A stretch of DNA of 64,000 bases from Dryas octopetala (lineage: Eukaryota; Streptophyta; Magnoliopsida; Rosales; Rosaceae). The stretch spans positions 10,416,001 through 10,480,000 of the forward strand of contig OY992838.1 of assembly GCA_963921425.1 (NCBI GenBank), given 5' to 3'. The position numbers and the translations under genes are program-made. A model generated the notes under the pieces. That model was not told the origin of the DNA. It was given only the letters and a program-made list of their open reading frames with translations, and did no database searches. Position 1 is the stretch's first letter. Each line of letters opens with the position of its first letter. Shown in pieces: positions 1 through 12,921 of the stretch.

Positions 1-594
1 GTAAATGAACACATCTCCTTAGTAAATAGTACATATCATAATTCTATATCAAGAAGATTATGGACCCTTAGAACAACCCAAAGTGCTTTTTAGATTATGG
101 AAACACTTTTTGTGTAGTGTTTTTTGAATGTGCTTTAAAATGAAGTATTTTGAATTTTAATAAAAAAAATTATCTTCTTTCTAATAAAAGAGCTAAGTAC
201 CGGGCCTACCGGCAAAATCACTAGTGAGAAAAAACGCTTCTTTCATAAACACTCTCAAACAAACCCTTACGGTTATGAGTCAAACTGATTTGCTTGCTGA
301 ACTCGTTTGGACAAGTAATGCTGAAGTACTTTATAAGGTGACTAGGTGAGCTGAACTGAAACTCTGTCACAAGCCTAACTTGGGCGGGCTGTAGTTCCAA
401 AATTTCCCTTCAATTATATTATGGACGACTAAGATGAATTGCACTAAACTAAACCAATCACACATGCAGCTCCTCTCTTTCTTCATTTGTTTTTCTTTTT
501 CAATGCTCGAAATTAGGCCTCAGAATTCCAACAAAAAAAAAGGGTACTCTCAGAATTGGCACACGAAACACATGCAAAATTCATAAGCCTGCAG
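1..594. other. 3' flank of first MATE gene
   Basis: AT-rich sequence downstream of the minus-strand MATE gene. It should hold that gene's 3' UTR and polyadenylation region. I see no coding region, RNA gene or clear transposon end in it. Confidence 0.5.
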
Positions 595-3580
595 CTAATG
601 TGCTTGTTCCTCTGACTGATTGCCTGGTTTAGGGGTTGACCACTTCAATACACGTTGGTTGGCTTTCTCAGCCTGCAAAATTCAAGCACCAAGAGTTTAA
701 AATAGAGGGGTTTGAAAGCAAAAAGAATGGGGAAAAAAAAAAAAAAAAAAAAGTGGAGTCATTGACTCATTGTGTTCCTAAACATACCTCCTTTTCCCAG
801 TCCCGTCGTATTGTTATGATGGCCAATATCACTGTTTGAATGCCAGTTCCACCAAATATCATCCCACCCCAAATACCCTGTTTCACATCAATTTGAACAA
901 AAATTTCAAGATTATGTAATTACTCCTTGTAATGTTTGATGGGGAGTGGATTAATTAATATGGGCCTATATTGAGATAGGATTATATCAGGTTGTACAGT
1001 CCATGGCCCAATGGGCCTCCACTCTTCAGTAGCTAGGTAGTTGATGAATTCAAGTAAAAAGTGCAAAAATTGGTACAATCAGCAGATTTTGGTACCAAAA
1101 AGGACCCAAGGTTGGTTCACTAGCAGACCCTGAGGCTGAACAAATTGATATGCTGACCAGGTGGATTAGGTTTGGGTGCATGGAGGGAAATAAACGAACA
1201 AAACTTACCCCAATACTCAAGTTGAAGACCCATCCCAGTAAAAACCCAAGTGGGAGCCCAACAATGTAGTAGCAGAAAAGATTTATATATGCCACCCATG
1301 CTTGCCATCCTGAGCCCACAGCTACTCCTGTTGATTGTACAAACCCAGAACACCCAAGTCAAAGATAAAATCACAAAATAGTCATTTTTGTAGACAACTA
1401 TTAGAGAAAAAATAAGTGGAGAATCTAGATTCAACTACTGAGAAACTTACTTTTACAAATAGGTTTCACATGTATTATAAAAGTGACCGACAAATTGATC
1501 AGTAGTAAATGTGGCTCAAATAGTGGAGCTAAAGTGCAGGAAGTTAATGAAGAGTGAAAAATGAACCTGACAAAACAGGTTGAACGCTGTTAAGAAGAAT
1601 TGTGATGGCCAAGAGGTAAGCCATGCTATCAACTGCTTCCAGAACATCACTGCTGGATGTGAATATGTATGCAATCTTGTCACGGAGTATCATTATAAGT
1701 ACACAAAAAAAGAGACCAATCACTGTGGATTCCGCCACAGAAACCTTTGTTGCAAATTTTGCTGCCTTCCAGTTCCCAGCTCCCAGCTCATTCGCCACTC
1801 TCACCCTGTCAGTTTCATCACAACAAAGACTGCTATAGAAGAGGGTTGAAGGAAGGTAGGTTTGCATATGCAACTAAATAATGTCTCAAGGGCCTCCTCA
1901 AGTCTCAACACATAAGAAGAGACTATCTAAGCATGGGACTACTGTAAAAATTAACAAAGTCATTGGCCTAGAAGACTTTATATTGGGTTTGTAACTTTGA
2001 TTACTAGAGAAAAAAAAAAAAAGCAACACTTGACTTGCCATGGCTTACCTACACGGCTACACTTGCATCAAAAAAATAAATGTTTTGTCAATTTCAATAA
2101 GGAAATGATATTTATGAATAGAAAGTGATAGTAATAGCCACAGGCCCACAACTACAAAAAACAAAAGGATCTATAAGCATTTGGTACTTTTAAATGTTCA
2201 TGTACCTATAATAATATAATATCATATTACCATTTTGTCTTGTCCTATTATAAAAGTGAGAATATTTGAAATTAAGAGGTTAAAAAGTAGTACCCTGTTC
2301 CGGCAAAGAAGGCTAAAGGAATCATGAGCTCCCACCCATTAATAGTCAAGCTGCAAAATTTAATTCATTCAAACAATGAAGAAAAATGATTAACTTAAAC
2401 AGTAATTTTAATTAAAATTGTCTCAAGCAAATTAAAGATAATTTAAATTGTCAAGAACATATAGAATTCTTCTCATACCAAACTGACAAGGCATCGACAG
2501 CAATAGTGGCATCTTTCAAGTACCCAGTCATCAATATCAGTATTCTGTAATACCAGTTCTCCAAGCTGCATAATCAATCATTTACAACACAACTTACAGA
2601 AAATCAATACAAACCCAGAATCTAAACATATTAATTATAAAAAGGAAAATACAGAGTGATGAGAAACATATACCAGAGCATAACACCAGAAGCAGCAGAA
2701 AGTTTGATGAATTCCCAGAGGCCAGAAAAGGCTTCAACAGAGAAACCAGTCCAGGTCAGAGGGCACCAACCACAGGCAGTGTACAAAAAGAGCCCAAAAA
2801 CCAAAAACCACCAGGAGATATCCAAAGCAATAGCAGCACCCACAACCCCAAAATCCAACACATAGATGAAAAGCCAGCTTGTGAATACATTGACCAACAA
2901 ACCTACCAAGGAAACCCAGGCAATGACCATGTTCTTCAGCTGGCACTGCAAGAACCGCTGCAGTGGGAACTGAAACGCGAAGCTGAAGTGCAGGGGTATG
3001 AGCCACAGCGCCACCACCCCTGACTGCTCTGCCACCGCGTCGGTCTGCCCCAGCAGTTTCAGAATTGGAGTGGCGAATATGTACACAGGCAACATAATAA
3101 AGCAACAGACGAACAAAACAATCCATGACCTCTGCAGATATATACCAAGCATGTGGTACCTCTTGGCCCCAAAGGCCTGCCCACAAAGCGTCTCTAGCGC
3201 GCTTGCCATTCCTAGCTAAATGGGTAATAAGCAAAACATCAAACACTTAGCAAACACAACTCAAATTTTCGGATTGAAACTGAGAATATATATACCAAGA
3301 GGCCGAAATTGAAGCCGACAATGACGGTGTTCGCGATGGAGATGGAGGCGAGCTCCACGTCACCGAGGTGGCCAGCGAAGGCCTGGGTGATGACGTTCAT
3401 GGTGTAGGTAGCGAGGCGGCTGAAGATGGCGGGACCCACTATCTGCCATAGCTTCTTCGACTCCTCCCAGACCCTTGTGGAAAGTTTCAGGTCGTGGGTT
3501 TCAATCTCTTTGTCCTGCTGCGCACCTTTTTGGGGCGTTGATTCTGGCAATAGGGAAACGCTGAGATCATCGTTTTCCAT
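595..3580 (-). CDS. MATE efflux transporter, DETOXIFICATION 27-like (8 exons)
   Basis: Complete plant multidrug-and-toxin-extrusion transporter. Exons read by me on the minus strand: 3296-3580, 2674-3215, 2479-2565, 2294-2350, 1567-1805, 1209-1327, 788-877, 595-672. All junctions are GT-AG and the frame stays open for 1497 nt, giving 498 aa, normal for the family. Recognisable stretches are [20 protein letters not shown] and [16 protein letters not shown] in the first half, [11 protein letters not shown] in exon 3, [10 protein letters not shown] in exon 5 and [13 protein letters not shown] in exon 6. The start at 3580 is the first Met, about 40 residues before the first membrane segment. MATE proteins are 12-helix membrane antiporters moving organic cations, flavonoids or other metabolites to the vacuole or out of the cell; the substrate cannot be told here. 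The closest resemblance is the DTX27/29 clade. It is a different paralog from the gene duplicated at 11.2 and 40.4 kb but has the same exon plan. Confidence 0.92.
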
Positions 3581-3974
3581 TAGAGAAATGAAATAGTCCT
3601 CTCTCGCTTACTGGTCTGTGAAACAGAGATAAAGAGATTGACCACGGAGGAAGTCTGTGAGATTTATATTATTTATTATGTGTGCATTAGTGGCACTGAA
3701 AAGGCAAAAAGTGCAGAGTTGAGGAGATCACACGCGCTGGAGAGCTGGTCATTTGGTCAATTTGATGAGTTCGATCTTTGGGAAATAAGTTGTTGCCAAA
3801 CTGAATTCTATCTTGTTTTGACAAATAGGGTGACGTGAGCTGTAGGATGAATGAATCTCCACAGCCATTGCCCATTGACGTGTGACTTTGACAGAGGTTT
3901 AGCAAAATTGATATCGTCATTTTCACACGTACTGGTCTTGTTCGGTATAGGGGTGTCATGGTAATTTCGGAGTG

Positions 3975-4235
3975 TCACTCAAATTTTGAAAAATTCAATT
4001 AAAGACTTTTAACCCTTTTTTAAAAATTTTATAAATTTGACATTGAGTAGTGTTCAAGTTCCCCACAAGAAATGGTCGAAATCCCGTCGAGTAGTGTTGA
4101 AATCCTATCGAGTGATGCTAGAGGGGTGTTCGAGCACTTTTCGAGCAAAGCTCAAGTATTACTTGAATGTCAAATTTCTAAAAAATTTTAAAAATAAGAT
4201 TAAAAGTCTTTAATAAATTAAATTTATATTAGTTT
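3975..4235. repeat. Small foldback (MITE-like) element
   Basis: Imperfect inverted arms near 3992-4047 and 4168-4222 surround a centre rich in degenerate copies of a 'gtcgag..gtgttcgag' motif. Similar sequence lies in intron 1 of the MATE at 43.4 kb and beside the MATE relic near 35.0 kb. It is non-coding and I could not assign a superfamily. Confidence 0.5.
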
Positions 4236-4271
4236 TCCAAATTTGTCCTCAAATTGATGTTCTGTTTTCTA

Positions 4272-4627
4272 GAGATGGCTGCTATTTGAACACCCCATGC
4301 CTCTGATCCCTACACACCCACTTCAACTAATATGTGAAATGACTAAAATCACCTAATGTAAAAAGACCATGAAGGACAAAAAAAACCCAAAAATCTGGAA
4401 CCAAGCCTCCTGCCCTTGTCAGACTCCAGCCATCGCCCACTTCGTTGGCAGTCATACCCCACATTGTTGTCGGCTGGCGTATCTCCTCCTTCCTCTCTCC
4501 CTTTCAGAAAATGTGAGGATGTGTAGTGAGAAATTATTTAAAAATTAAAGTAAAATGAGTGTGTACATAGTAAGTAAGGGGTGTGAGGTGATAAAAACAA
4601 GGGTATGTATATATATAGCAGCCATCT
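4272..4627. mobile_element. Short non-autonomous DNA transposon with 'gatggctgctat' ends
   Basis: The left end reads gagatggctgctattt and the right end is its inverse (atagcagccatct). The flanks share 'tttcta', a partial target duplication. The ends resemble the larger elements at 25505 and 26895, which also begin with a 'gctgctattt...cacacc' motif. No gene. Confidence 0.55.
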
Positions 4628-5123
4628 TTCTAAATTATCAAAAAAAAATTTAAGTAATTTGTCATGTGATTTTAGAGGAATTTCTCTTATTAGCATGACA
4701 GACATAAACATGCATAAATATTGATATTTGAACCATTGGATTGAAAGATTTTTTTTTTTTTTTTTTTTAATACAAGGGAAGGCCAAATGGGGAGGAGAGA
4801 TTCGAGCTCTAGCCTTGGGTATAGAGATAAATGCTCTCAACCACTAGAGTTACAAGCCCTACTAAATTGCAAAGATTTTTAATTAAATGGAATAGGTGAT
4901 AGGCAATCCAATGACTTAAATGTCATAAGCATGCATAATGCTTATGTATCTGATGCTTATTAGAGAAAATCTCGTATTTTCAAACTGTTGAACAATATCA
5001 ATTATGTTTAATTGAGCAAAAACGAGCGTTGAAATGCGTCCATAAAAGCAACAAACCTTCTGAAATAATATTTGAGGTACAATCATATTAGACCATCTTA
5101 TTATAAAACATCAATTTATTATA
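4628..5123. other. Intergenic, A/T-rich
   Basis: Contains a poly-T tract at about 4749-4768. No gene seen. Confidence 0.4.
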
Positions 5124-6255
5124 GGGAGACTTAGAGTCCAATTCATTTTATGAGTCTTTCTTAGACTAAGATCGGTAGTGATTTAGGGTTTTTAATCAAG
5201 TCTTTTATTTTTTTTTCTTTGACGGTTTTATATTAGGTTTTAACTTTGAGATTTTGGGCGGAACCTAACATGTAGCATCTACAAATCCCACTCTACACCC
5301 TAGGAGAGGAAATACTCTTTAAATCAGGGGAAATACTATTCAAATTAGGGGAGGACTTTATTATGAATTAAAAGAATTTTCTTATAAATTAAAAAAACTT
5401 TATTATGAATTAAAAAAAATTTCTTATAAATTAAAAGAGTTTATTATGAATTAAAATGATTTTCTCATAAATTTTAAAACACCACCGGTCTCTATCTTAA
5501 AACTATTTTTCTAAAAAACCTAGGCCTAATTATCTCTTTATTATATGGGGTTAATTCTAGCAATGGTTTGTGAATTTTCCACATTCTTACTTAAGTCCAC
5601 GAATTTGACTTTTGGATTATTTGGTCCACTAATTTTTCTCCGTTTATAAATTAAGTCTATTGTGTTAAATATTCTATTTATTTTGAGAGTAAATGCGCCA
5701 TCTACCATCTTAAACATTAATTAAAGAATAAAATTTGAAAAACATTCATTTTACATTTTTACCTCAAAAGAAATGAAATTAAAAATACAAAAAAAACACA
5801 ATAAAAAAAAAGGGATACTTAGAGTCCAGTCTATTTTATGAGTCTTCCTTAAACTAAGACCGGTAGTGATTTAGGATTTTTAATTCAGTTCTTTTATTTT
5901 TCTTCTTTGACGGCTTTATATTAGGTTTTAACTTCAAGATTTTGGGCTTCGCCCAAAATTTCAGAGTTAAAACCTAACATAACTTCTACAAAACCCACTT
6001 TACACCTTAGGAGGGGAAATACCCTTCAAATAGGGAAAAATATCCTTCAAATCGGGAAAAGACTTTATTATAAATTAAAATGATTTTCTTATAAATTAAA
6101 ATGATTTTCTTATAAATTAAAATGACTTTATTATGAATTTAAAATTTTTTTTATAAATTATTATGAATTAAAAGGATTTTTTTATAAATTTTAAAACACT
6201 CTCGATCTCCATCTAAAAACTGTTTTTCTAAATGATCTAAGCCTAATTATTTTTA
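5124..6255. repeat. Direct repeat pair of about 430 bp
   Basis: The stretch 5124-5545 recurs in the same orientation at 5811-6255. Both begin with 'cttagagtcca' about 7 bases in, and both contain the 'ggtagtgattta' and 'ttatattaggttttaac' motifs. The second copy lies inside the inverted-repeat element at 5550-6770. They are probably two insertions of one repeat family rather than LTRs, since no TG...CA ends or primer site are visible. Confidence 0.6.
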
Positions 6256-6770
6256 AAAAAAATTTTGTGCAGCGGATTGGTGTTCTTAATGTTATAGTTC
6301 ACTATACTTCTTTCTTTTTTTTGGCCACTAGTTCTGTTCACTATACTTCTTACTTGATTTGTTTTGTATCATAAAAAAAATAAAAAGTGAAAGAGAAAAG
6401 GAGAGAGAGAGGTTGCAGTGGTCGGCTGGCTGAGGAGGGTTTGTCAGAGTAGGAGGTGGCTGCCGGTGGGGTTGGGTGGCTGTGGTGGGGCTGTCCATCT
6501 TCTTTTTTTTCCAATTTTTATTATGTAGTTTCTTTAATTTCATTTATATTGGAAATAAAGTGAATATTTTTCAATTGTTATTATTTAATTAATGTTTAAG
6601 AGGGCAAATGTTTCATTTATTCTAAAAATATATAGAATAATATTTAACAGAATTGACGTGATGGACTTAACTGAGAAATGAGAGAAAATTGATGGACTAA
6701 AGAATTCAAAAGTCAAGTTTACGGACATAAGTGAGATTCGTGAAAAGGTGTGCGAACCATTGCTATAATT
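5550..6770. mobile_element. Long-TIR non-autonomous element
   Basis: The first ~170 bases (from 'ttaattctagcaatggtt') match the reverse complement of the last ~170 (to 'aaccattgctataatt'). The interior holds one copy of the local direct repeat. Long arms and lack of a transposase suggest a Mutator-like MITE, but I could not identify a clean target-site duplication. Confidence 0.5.
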
Positions 6771-8022
6771 CTTATGCTAAAATTTTATAAATAATTAAAA
6801 TAAGTAATGAATACTACACTTATGGTATATGCATGTGTATGTGTACGTACAATATATGTATACTGACAGATTTAGAAAACTGAAAAATAGGTACCAAAAT
6901 CCAGACAAATACAGTAGACTTTAATTTGAAACACAAGGTGTATATAGATGCTGGACAAATACAGGGATTTTTGTGTCAGGTCCTGTTTGTAAGGACTAAT
7001 AGACGATGATGTAATTTGTTGCAGCTAGATTACAACTAATACAATATGTGATGCCATACTTAGAATATAATGGAAGATGCATGTTGGGATGACAAAAGAA
7101 TTATAGTGCGGGCATTGTGCATGTGATACATTTTAATTCAAGGATAGAGAATCTCTATATCCTAGTATTCCGGAACGTAAATTATTGTCCAAGTAAAAAG
7201 AATATGGATCGGATAGATTTATTTGAGAGGTCACGTATTGTGCACTTGGTGCTAATTCTATTATAGATGGTAAGTTTTAGGCTGAATAGATTTTGGGTTA
7301 AATTTTTTTTTCCTCTCATTTTGGCATTCTTTTTAAAGTATCTTGATTAATTGAGTTGGATGATAAAAAAAATTTAAAAAAATTCATTTATTTTGAGAGG
7401 TCACGCTGTAAATTAATTTTACAACTAATTGAATGTTTGTGAAAAATTCTATTTAACCCGACACATAAAATTACGTAAGAATCCCTTAAAATATATATAT
7501 ATAAAAAAAAAGTTCCATTGAATTGAGTAGATAATATATGATGTAATCAATCAAAATGAGTGTTTTTGGTCAAGAGCATCATAATGAAGGGAGCAAGTGA
7601 GCAAGACATTAAAAAGTATCACCTCGATCAGGGAGAGCACAGACGACAAAAGTGAGTCCAATGAGATCACAAAATTAATTGCTTAAGTAGAGAAAGAGAA
7701 GCTAAAATCTATGTTTCTTAATTCATATATTACTTTAATGATGAAGTTATGTGACTCGATTCAAGTTATAAGAAATGGGTAAAAGAAGTTTTATATTGGA
7801 AAAATAATTTAACAGTGTACAAGATATAAGTTAGGAATTCACTGCTAAAAACACCAAAGTCATTTTAAGATAAAACCTCAACAATTCGAGTGGTAGATGT
7901 AAGTAGTTAAGTGGGAGCAATATGGATACAGAGTCTTCGTTAGTAATGAACCACGCTGATCTGTTGCACGACAATTAATCCATGGCTCATGCATGGTTCT
8001 GACAAGTTTGAATGTTAGTTGG

Positions 8023-8068
<46 letters not shown>

Positions 8069-8659
8069 GCCACGAATGTTAGTTGGCTTTTTGTTTGGTG
8101 CAAAACCCCATATACGATACATTTTGCATGCAGGCTCTGGGATGTGCCAAAATTAAGGTAATTTATCCTTGTGATTGTGTTGGTCAACTTGGTCCCATAT
8201 CTCTGTCGGTACTTTCTTGGTCTTCTTTATAATATATAAACAATTAGGTGGAGGACTCGTGCTGTGTGGAGTGGACTAGTGGAGGCTTCCTTCCTCTGCA
8301 CGTAGCTTTCTTCTTGTGTAACTTTGCATTGGAATCACTTCGTGGACCGAAGACAAAGTTAAAAAACGAACCAACCTCCTTTTTTAAATATATTATACAT
8401 TATTGTATATCTTTTACAGGTGAATAGACTAGGAATGTTAGTTTAGACTGTTGGAATCATGGTCAGCTGCCTAGCTGCACTTATAAACAACACATACTGA
8501 AACGCTGTTTCTGACCAAAACAAAAAGAGCAACGTTGTTTGTTGTTCAACCATGAACAAAAGAATGGGGCTTCTATTTTATGTGGTAGAGAATATTTTTT
8601 CTCACACTTACTTATTAGGAAATGTGTGAATCAAATATAAAGGGCTTTGGGGGTGGGAA
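6771..8659. other. Intergenic, with long poly-T
   Basis: AT-rich, with a ~41-bp uninterrupted T tract starting at about 8025. No gene, RNA gene or clear element ends seen. Confidence 0.4.
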
Positions 8660-9416
8660 GGAAGAGGTGGGCTAGGAGTAAAGATTGGATAGGTTGGGGG
8701 TAGACAATGGGGTATGGGATAAAGAGAATTTCTTTAAAAAAAGGGGGCTATAACACCCTACACATCCCTGCTTGTGGGGATTTATAACTTTAATAGTTAA
8801 GAATATATATCCTTATCCTTATAGAAATGTTTTAAGTTCAAATTTTTTCTTCCCAAATGTCATTTTATTAAAGAAAAGAAATACAATTATTTTAATATAT
8901 TATTGGATATATTAAGAGAGATATTTTCTTAAATTACATGACTACATCAAGACTTCTGAAATAAAACCTCACATATTACACATCCAAGCTGGTTAAATTA
9001 AGCACAATATAGATGCAATGTAGAGGGTCAAAAGACATGGCCCGTAATACCAAGGTTAGAGTTACCCTTATTTTACCCTCCCTTGTACCCAAAAAGAAAA
9101 GCAATGATATCTTATAGTGGACCTAAAATGGGCAAATTACACAAAAGTACCTCAACTAACCACCCTATATCACTTGAGTACCCCAATTAAAAAAAGTTGC
9201 TCGTAGGTACCTCAATTACTGATTTTGCACATCCAGGTACCTCCGTCAACTTTTCCGTTGGGGAGGCCATTAAGTGCATACGTGGCATACTGACATAATG
9301 CCACGTGGACAAAATAATAATAAAAAATAAAATAAACTTTAAAAAATGAAATAATTATTTTAAAAAAAACTAAAAACAAAATAATTAAATTAAAAAAACA
9401 AAAAAATAAAGAAAAA

Positions 9417-9915
9417 ATGCAGCCCATCCCCTCCCTCCGCCTCCCACCCCTCCCTCCGAGACCCGCCCAACCCCAGCCACCTTGCCGCCGGCCCCACCCA
9501 CCACGCCGGCGACCCACCCCGACCCCTCTCCTCTCTCTCTCTCCCCGAAACCCCAGCCCAACCCCAGCCCCGAGCCCTCCTCCTTCCTCCTCCCCCGCTT
9601 CGACCACCCAACTCAGTGGGTTGTTTCACCTGGACAGCGACGAGAACTGGGTGATCACCGGCGACGTCGACACGTCATCTGTGGCGTCGGCGATTGACTT
9701 GGAGTCAGTGGCAGTGCACGAAATCGGGCATCTGCTGGGGCTGGGGCACTCTTCGGTGGAGGAGTCAATTATGTACCCGACGATCGCGTCCATGACGAAA
9801 AAGGTGGAGCTCCAGAGCGACGACGTTTTGGGAATTCAGTCGTTGTATGGCGCGAACCCAACGCGGGGGAGAAGGAAGGAGGAGGGCTCGGGGCTGGGGT
9901 TGGGCTGGGGTTTCG

Positions 9916-9978
<63 letters not shown>

Positions 9979-10133
9979 CGGGGTGGGTCACCGGCGTGGT
10001 GGGTGGGGCCGGCGGCAAGGTGGCTGGGGTCGGAGGGGTGGGTGGCTGGGGTTGGGAGGGTCTCGGAGGGAGGGGTGGGAGACGGAGGGGGAGGCAGAGA
10101 GAGGAGCTGTATTTTTTTGTTTTTTTAATTTAA
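9417..10133 (+). pseudogene. Chimeric ORF: matrix metalloproteinase catalytic fragment between TIR-encoded tails
   Basis: A 238-codon open frame. Residues about 69-149 match the end of the catalytic domain of plant matrixins (At-MMP type): [13 protein letters not shown], the zinc site [11 protein letters not shown] at 101-111 with all three His and the Glu, and the Met-turn IMYP at 118-121. It then stops near the usual LYGANP. The signal peptide, the cysteine-switch propeptide and the first half of the catalytic domain are missing, so protease activity is unlikely. Residues 1-68 (Pro/Arg-rich) and 150-238 (an Arg-Glu repeat from an (AG)n tract, then Gly-rich) are encoded by the transposon arms. 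Whether it is expressed cannot be told from sequence. Confidence 0.75.
9919..9974. repeat. (AG)n microsatellite in the right TIR
   Basis: About 56 bp of AG dinucleotides. The left arm has only a short CT tract at the matching place, which explains why the right arm is longer. Confidence 0.9.
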
Positions 10134-10395
10134 TTATTTTGTTTTTAGTTTTTTAAAATAATTATTTTATTTTTTAAATTTTATTTTATTTTTTATTATT
10201 GTTTTGTCCACGTGGCATTATGTCAGTGTGCCACGTAGGCACTTAACGGCCTCCCCAATGGAAAAGTTGACGGAGGTACCTGGATGTGCAAAATCAGTAA
10301 TTGAGGTACCTACGAGCAACTTTTTTTAATTGGGGTACTCAAGTGATATAGGGTGGTTAGTTGAGGTATTTTTGTGTAATTTGCTCACCTAAAAT

Positions 10396-11183
10396 CTACC
10401 ATCTTTCTAAAGAGGACCTAAAAGCAATAACATCTCATATCTGGGCCTAAATATTAGGTAAAGTAATATTTCATATACTTCCACCATAAAAATATAATAA
10501 TTCACTATCATTTTTTGTTCATCTTAAAAAGCAAACAACAACCAGGCAGCAATTAGGCTAGCCCAAAAATAATACATGCAGGGCAACAAGGCCCAATTAC
10601 ACAGCAAGGCCGACAGCAGAAACAACTCATAGCAAAAGAAAACCCGAACCAGACCACAGTAGCAACTGATGGGAAGTAGACACAAAGAAGCAAAGCAGAC
10701 ATATTAGCGGCCAAAAGCAGCAAGTAGAGGAAACCTCCAACCTCAGTAAGGCAATGGAAAATCAGGCAAAGAAAGCAGAACAGACCTCTAGCCAAACTGG
10801 AGCCAACAACCAACACAGCAGTGCATATTCATGCAGAGTGTCTATGTTCTAAACTAACGAAATTTGTCATATTGCCATATCCGTGTCAACTTGTAACTCT
10901 TGTTCTGTATTCGCATCCGTGCTAGATAGAATTACTAGAGATGATAAGGCAACATCTTTCTTAATTCTCTTATGGCAGCATCATATTACATTACCACTGT
11001 GGCACTGTTCTCATCAGCTGATAATGAATGAAATTGAATGTCAGTCTCTGAGTCTAATTTAAGATTTCACATTATTATTTCTTATTCAAATTAGACATTA
11101 TGGTCTAGTTGAATATATCACTCACAGTTCGAACAGAAATCATCAGACAGACCAAAACATAAATTATTTTTGTTGAGCTAAGA
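10396..11183. other. 3' flank of truncated MATE, duplicated in unit B
   Basis: Closely matches 39676-40440. Just after the Pack-MULE, unit A keeps about 27 bp (ctaccatctttctaaagagg and surrounding) that unit B lacks, bounded by a repeated 'ggacctaaaa'. No gene seen. Confidence 0.5.
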
Positions 11184-12136
11184 TCACTGGTTGGAAGCTG
11201 CCTCCTTTTCTATTTGAATTCGAGCTCTCTGTGCCTGTTAATAACATTTTAATCACACAAGTTCAATTACATAGAAGAAACCAAGGCATTGTGTTTCACA
11301 GTATAACTATTTCAACTGTTACCTCTTTCTCCCATTCACATCTCATGGTGATAATGGTTAATATCAAGGTTTGAACCACAGTTCCACTGATCATTCCAGC
11401 CCACATTCCCTACTTGTTTGTTTAAGCACATGTCAGACTAAGAAACCAGATTAGATTATAAATTTTGCGTAACATTTGGGAGCAAGAGCAGAGAAATTGT
11501 TTACTTATATATAACCTTGCGGTTAAAACAAGTTTCCATTGCAGCTTAGTCAACAATAGCGAGCCCATGTACATTTCTACAAATAACAGCCGTGGTAATT
11601 GAACAATCGAAGGGTGTGTGACTCCTTCATACTCAAATGCATATGTGCACAAGTGGCAGACTGTTCAGGATAGATACATACCTTAATACCAAACAATAGC
11701 AACCATCCCAAAATAACCCCATCAGGCAGTCCAACGAGGCAATAGCTACCTACATTTATAATAGCTACTATTGCTTGCCAACCAGATCCGACTGCTACCC
11801 CTGTAAAGCAACATATGACCACCAATGTTTCCATGAGACTAAACATTTCTTTAGACAAAACCTATGATGCTTTTTTTTTTTTTTTTAAGTTTCTCACCTG
11901 AGAGCAATGGTTGAATGCAATTAAGGAGAATGGTGAATCCCAACAAGACTGATAAGTCATTGACCATTGCGATGACAGGAGTGCTTGAGGTAAAGATCAT
12001 CGCAAGCTCCTCATGAAAGGCTATTATTATTAACCAAAATAGAAGTCCCACTGCTAGGGAGGTCAAGACTGAAACAGTGGTTTCAAATTTTGCACCTTTT
12101 GCATTGCCTGCACCAAGTTCATTTGCTACACGAACT
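11184..12136 (-). pseudogene. 5'-truncated MATE transporter, exons 5-8 only
   Basis: Exons equivalent to 5-8 of the MATE at 40441-43774, with identical exon lengths and splice sites: 11898-12136 (239 bp), 11682-11800 (119), 11323-11409 (87), 11184-11234 (51, ends in a stop). They read [13 protein letters not shown] to the C-terminus without visible frameshift. Exons 1-4 are gone: homology to unit B stops in intron 4 at about 12575 and resumes only in the 5' flank at about 14990, with about 2.4 kb of unrelated sequence between. Only the last third of the transporter could be encoded, so it cannot work alone. The intact exons suggest recent loss. Confidence 0.88.
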
Positions 12137-12921
12137 CTGGATTACAAAGGAAGAATAGGCAAAAAGCAATTAGATTTCTGCAATGGTGCAGTCATATTGT
12201 AAATGAAACATGTGAATTCCAGAATCACATACTATAGAACTATTCTGATAATCATAAAAAGCTGTCCTTTATATTGTTATATGTGAATGCACTATTCCAT
12301 CAGTAGAATTGAGACAATATCAATATGTGTGATCATCAAACAGAAAAGTTAATTGCAATTTATGGAGAACTTGCTCAAAAACTTATGAAAGTGTAAAAAA
12401 TTTATTTAGAAAATAAAACATTGAAGAATGATACTCTGTACTGCCATGCTAGATGGAGTGACTTTATTATCTCAAAATAAAATTTCTATTATCAATTAAA
12501 TTATTTGATATTAATACACAGGGCATAAACCAGTATAATGTCGGAAGGTGCTAAGAAAAACTTCATGTATAACATACTTTAAATTTTAGGTTCTAGATAA
12601 GCATCTACAATGGAAATATGTGACTGTCATGCATCTACAATGCTTTAAATTTTGATAAATCTACAATAGAAAGTATGATATGATAAATCTTCAAAATTAA
12701 ATTTGGATTTTTATTGTCAGTCACAGATTTAGGATTGACTTTTAATACACCTAATTCTGCTGGTTTAGGTTTGGTTTTTTAATGTTAGTCACAATTCTGT
12801 ATTTGTCATTATTAGTCACCCATTAGATTCAATCTCTACATTATAACTAGAGCTGAACCATATCCTTAGAGTGCAAATATGCAAATGTGTGATTGTCATG
12901 CATCTACAATGCTTTAAATTA

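Larger units (their letters stand above)
9130..10386. mobile_element. Pack-MULE carrying a metalloproteinase fragment
   Basis: Terminal inverted repeats of about 470 and 520 bp (9130-9598 and 9863-10386) start with 'gggcaaattacacaaaa' and end with its near-inverse. A perfect 9-bp target duplication, acctaaaat, lies at 9121-9129 and 10387-10395. Unit B lacks the element at the matching place (39676 onward). Between the arms is about 264 bp of coding sequence from a host matrixin gene. Long TIRs, a 9-bp duplication and a captured gene piece without transposase fit a Pack-MULE. Confidence 0.88.

Noticed and set aside
636..839. 67-codon plus-strand frame over the last exons of the first MATE
   Set aside because: Overlaps well-supported MATE exons 7-8 on the other strand and contains a poly-A derived Lys run.
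5124..6255. LTR retrotransposon with ~430-bp LTRs
   Set aside because: The direct repeats lack TG...CA ends, primer site and flanking duplication, and only ~265 bp lies between them.
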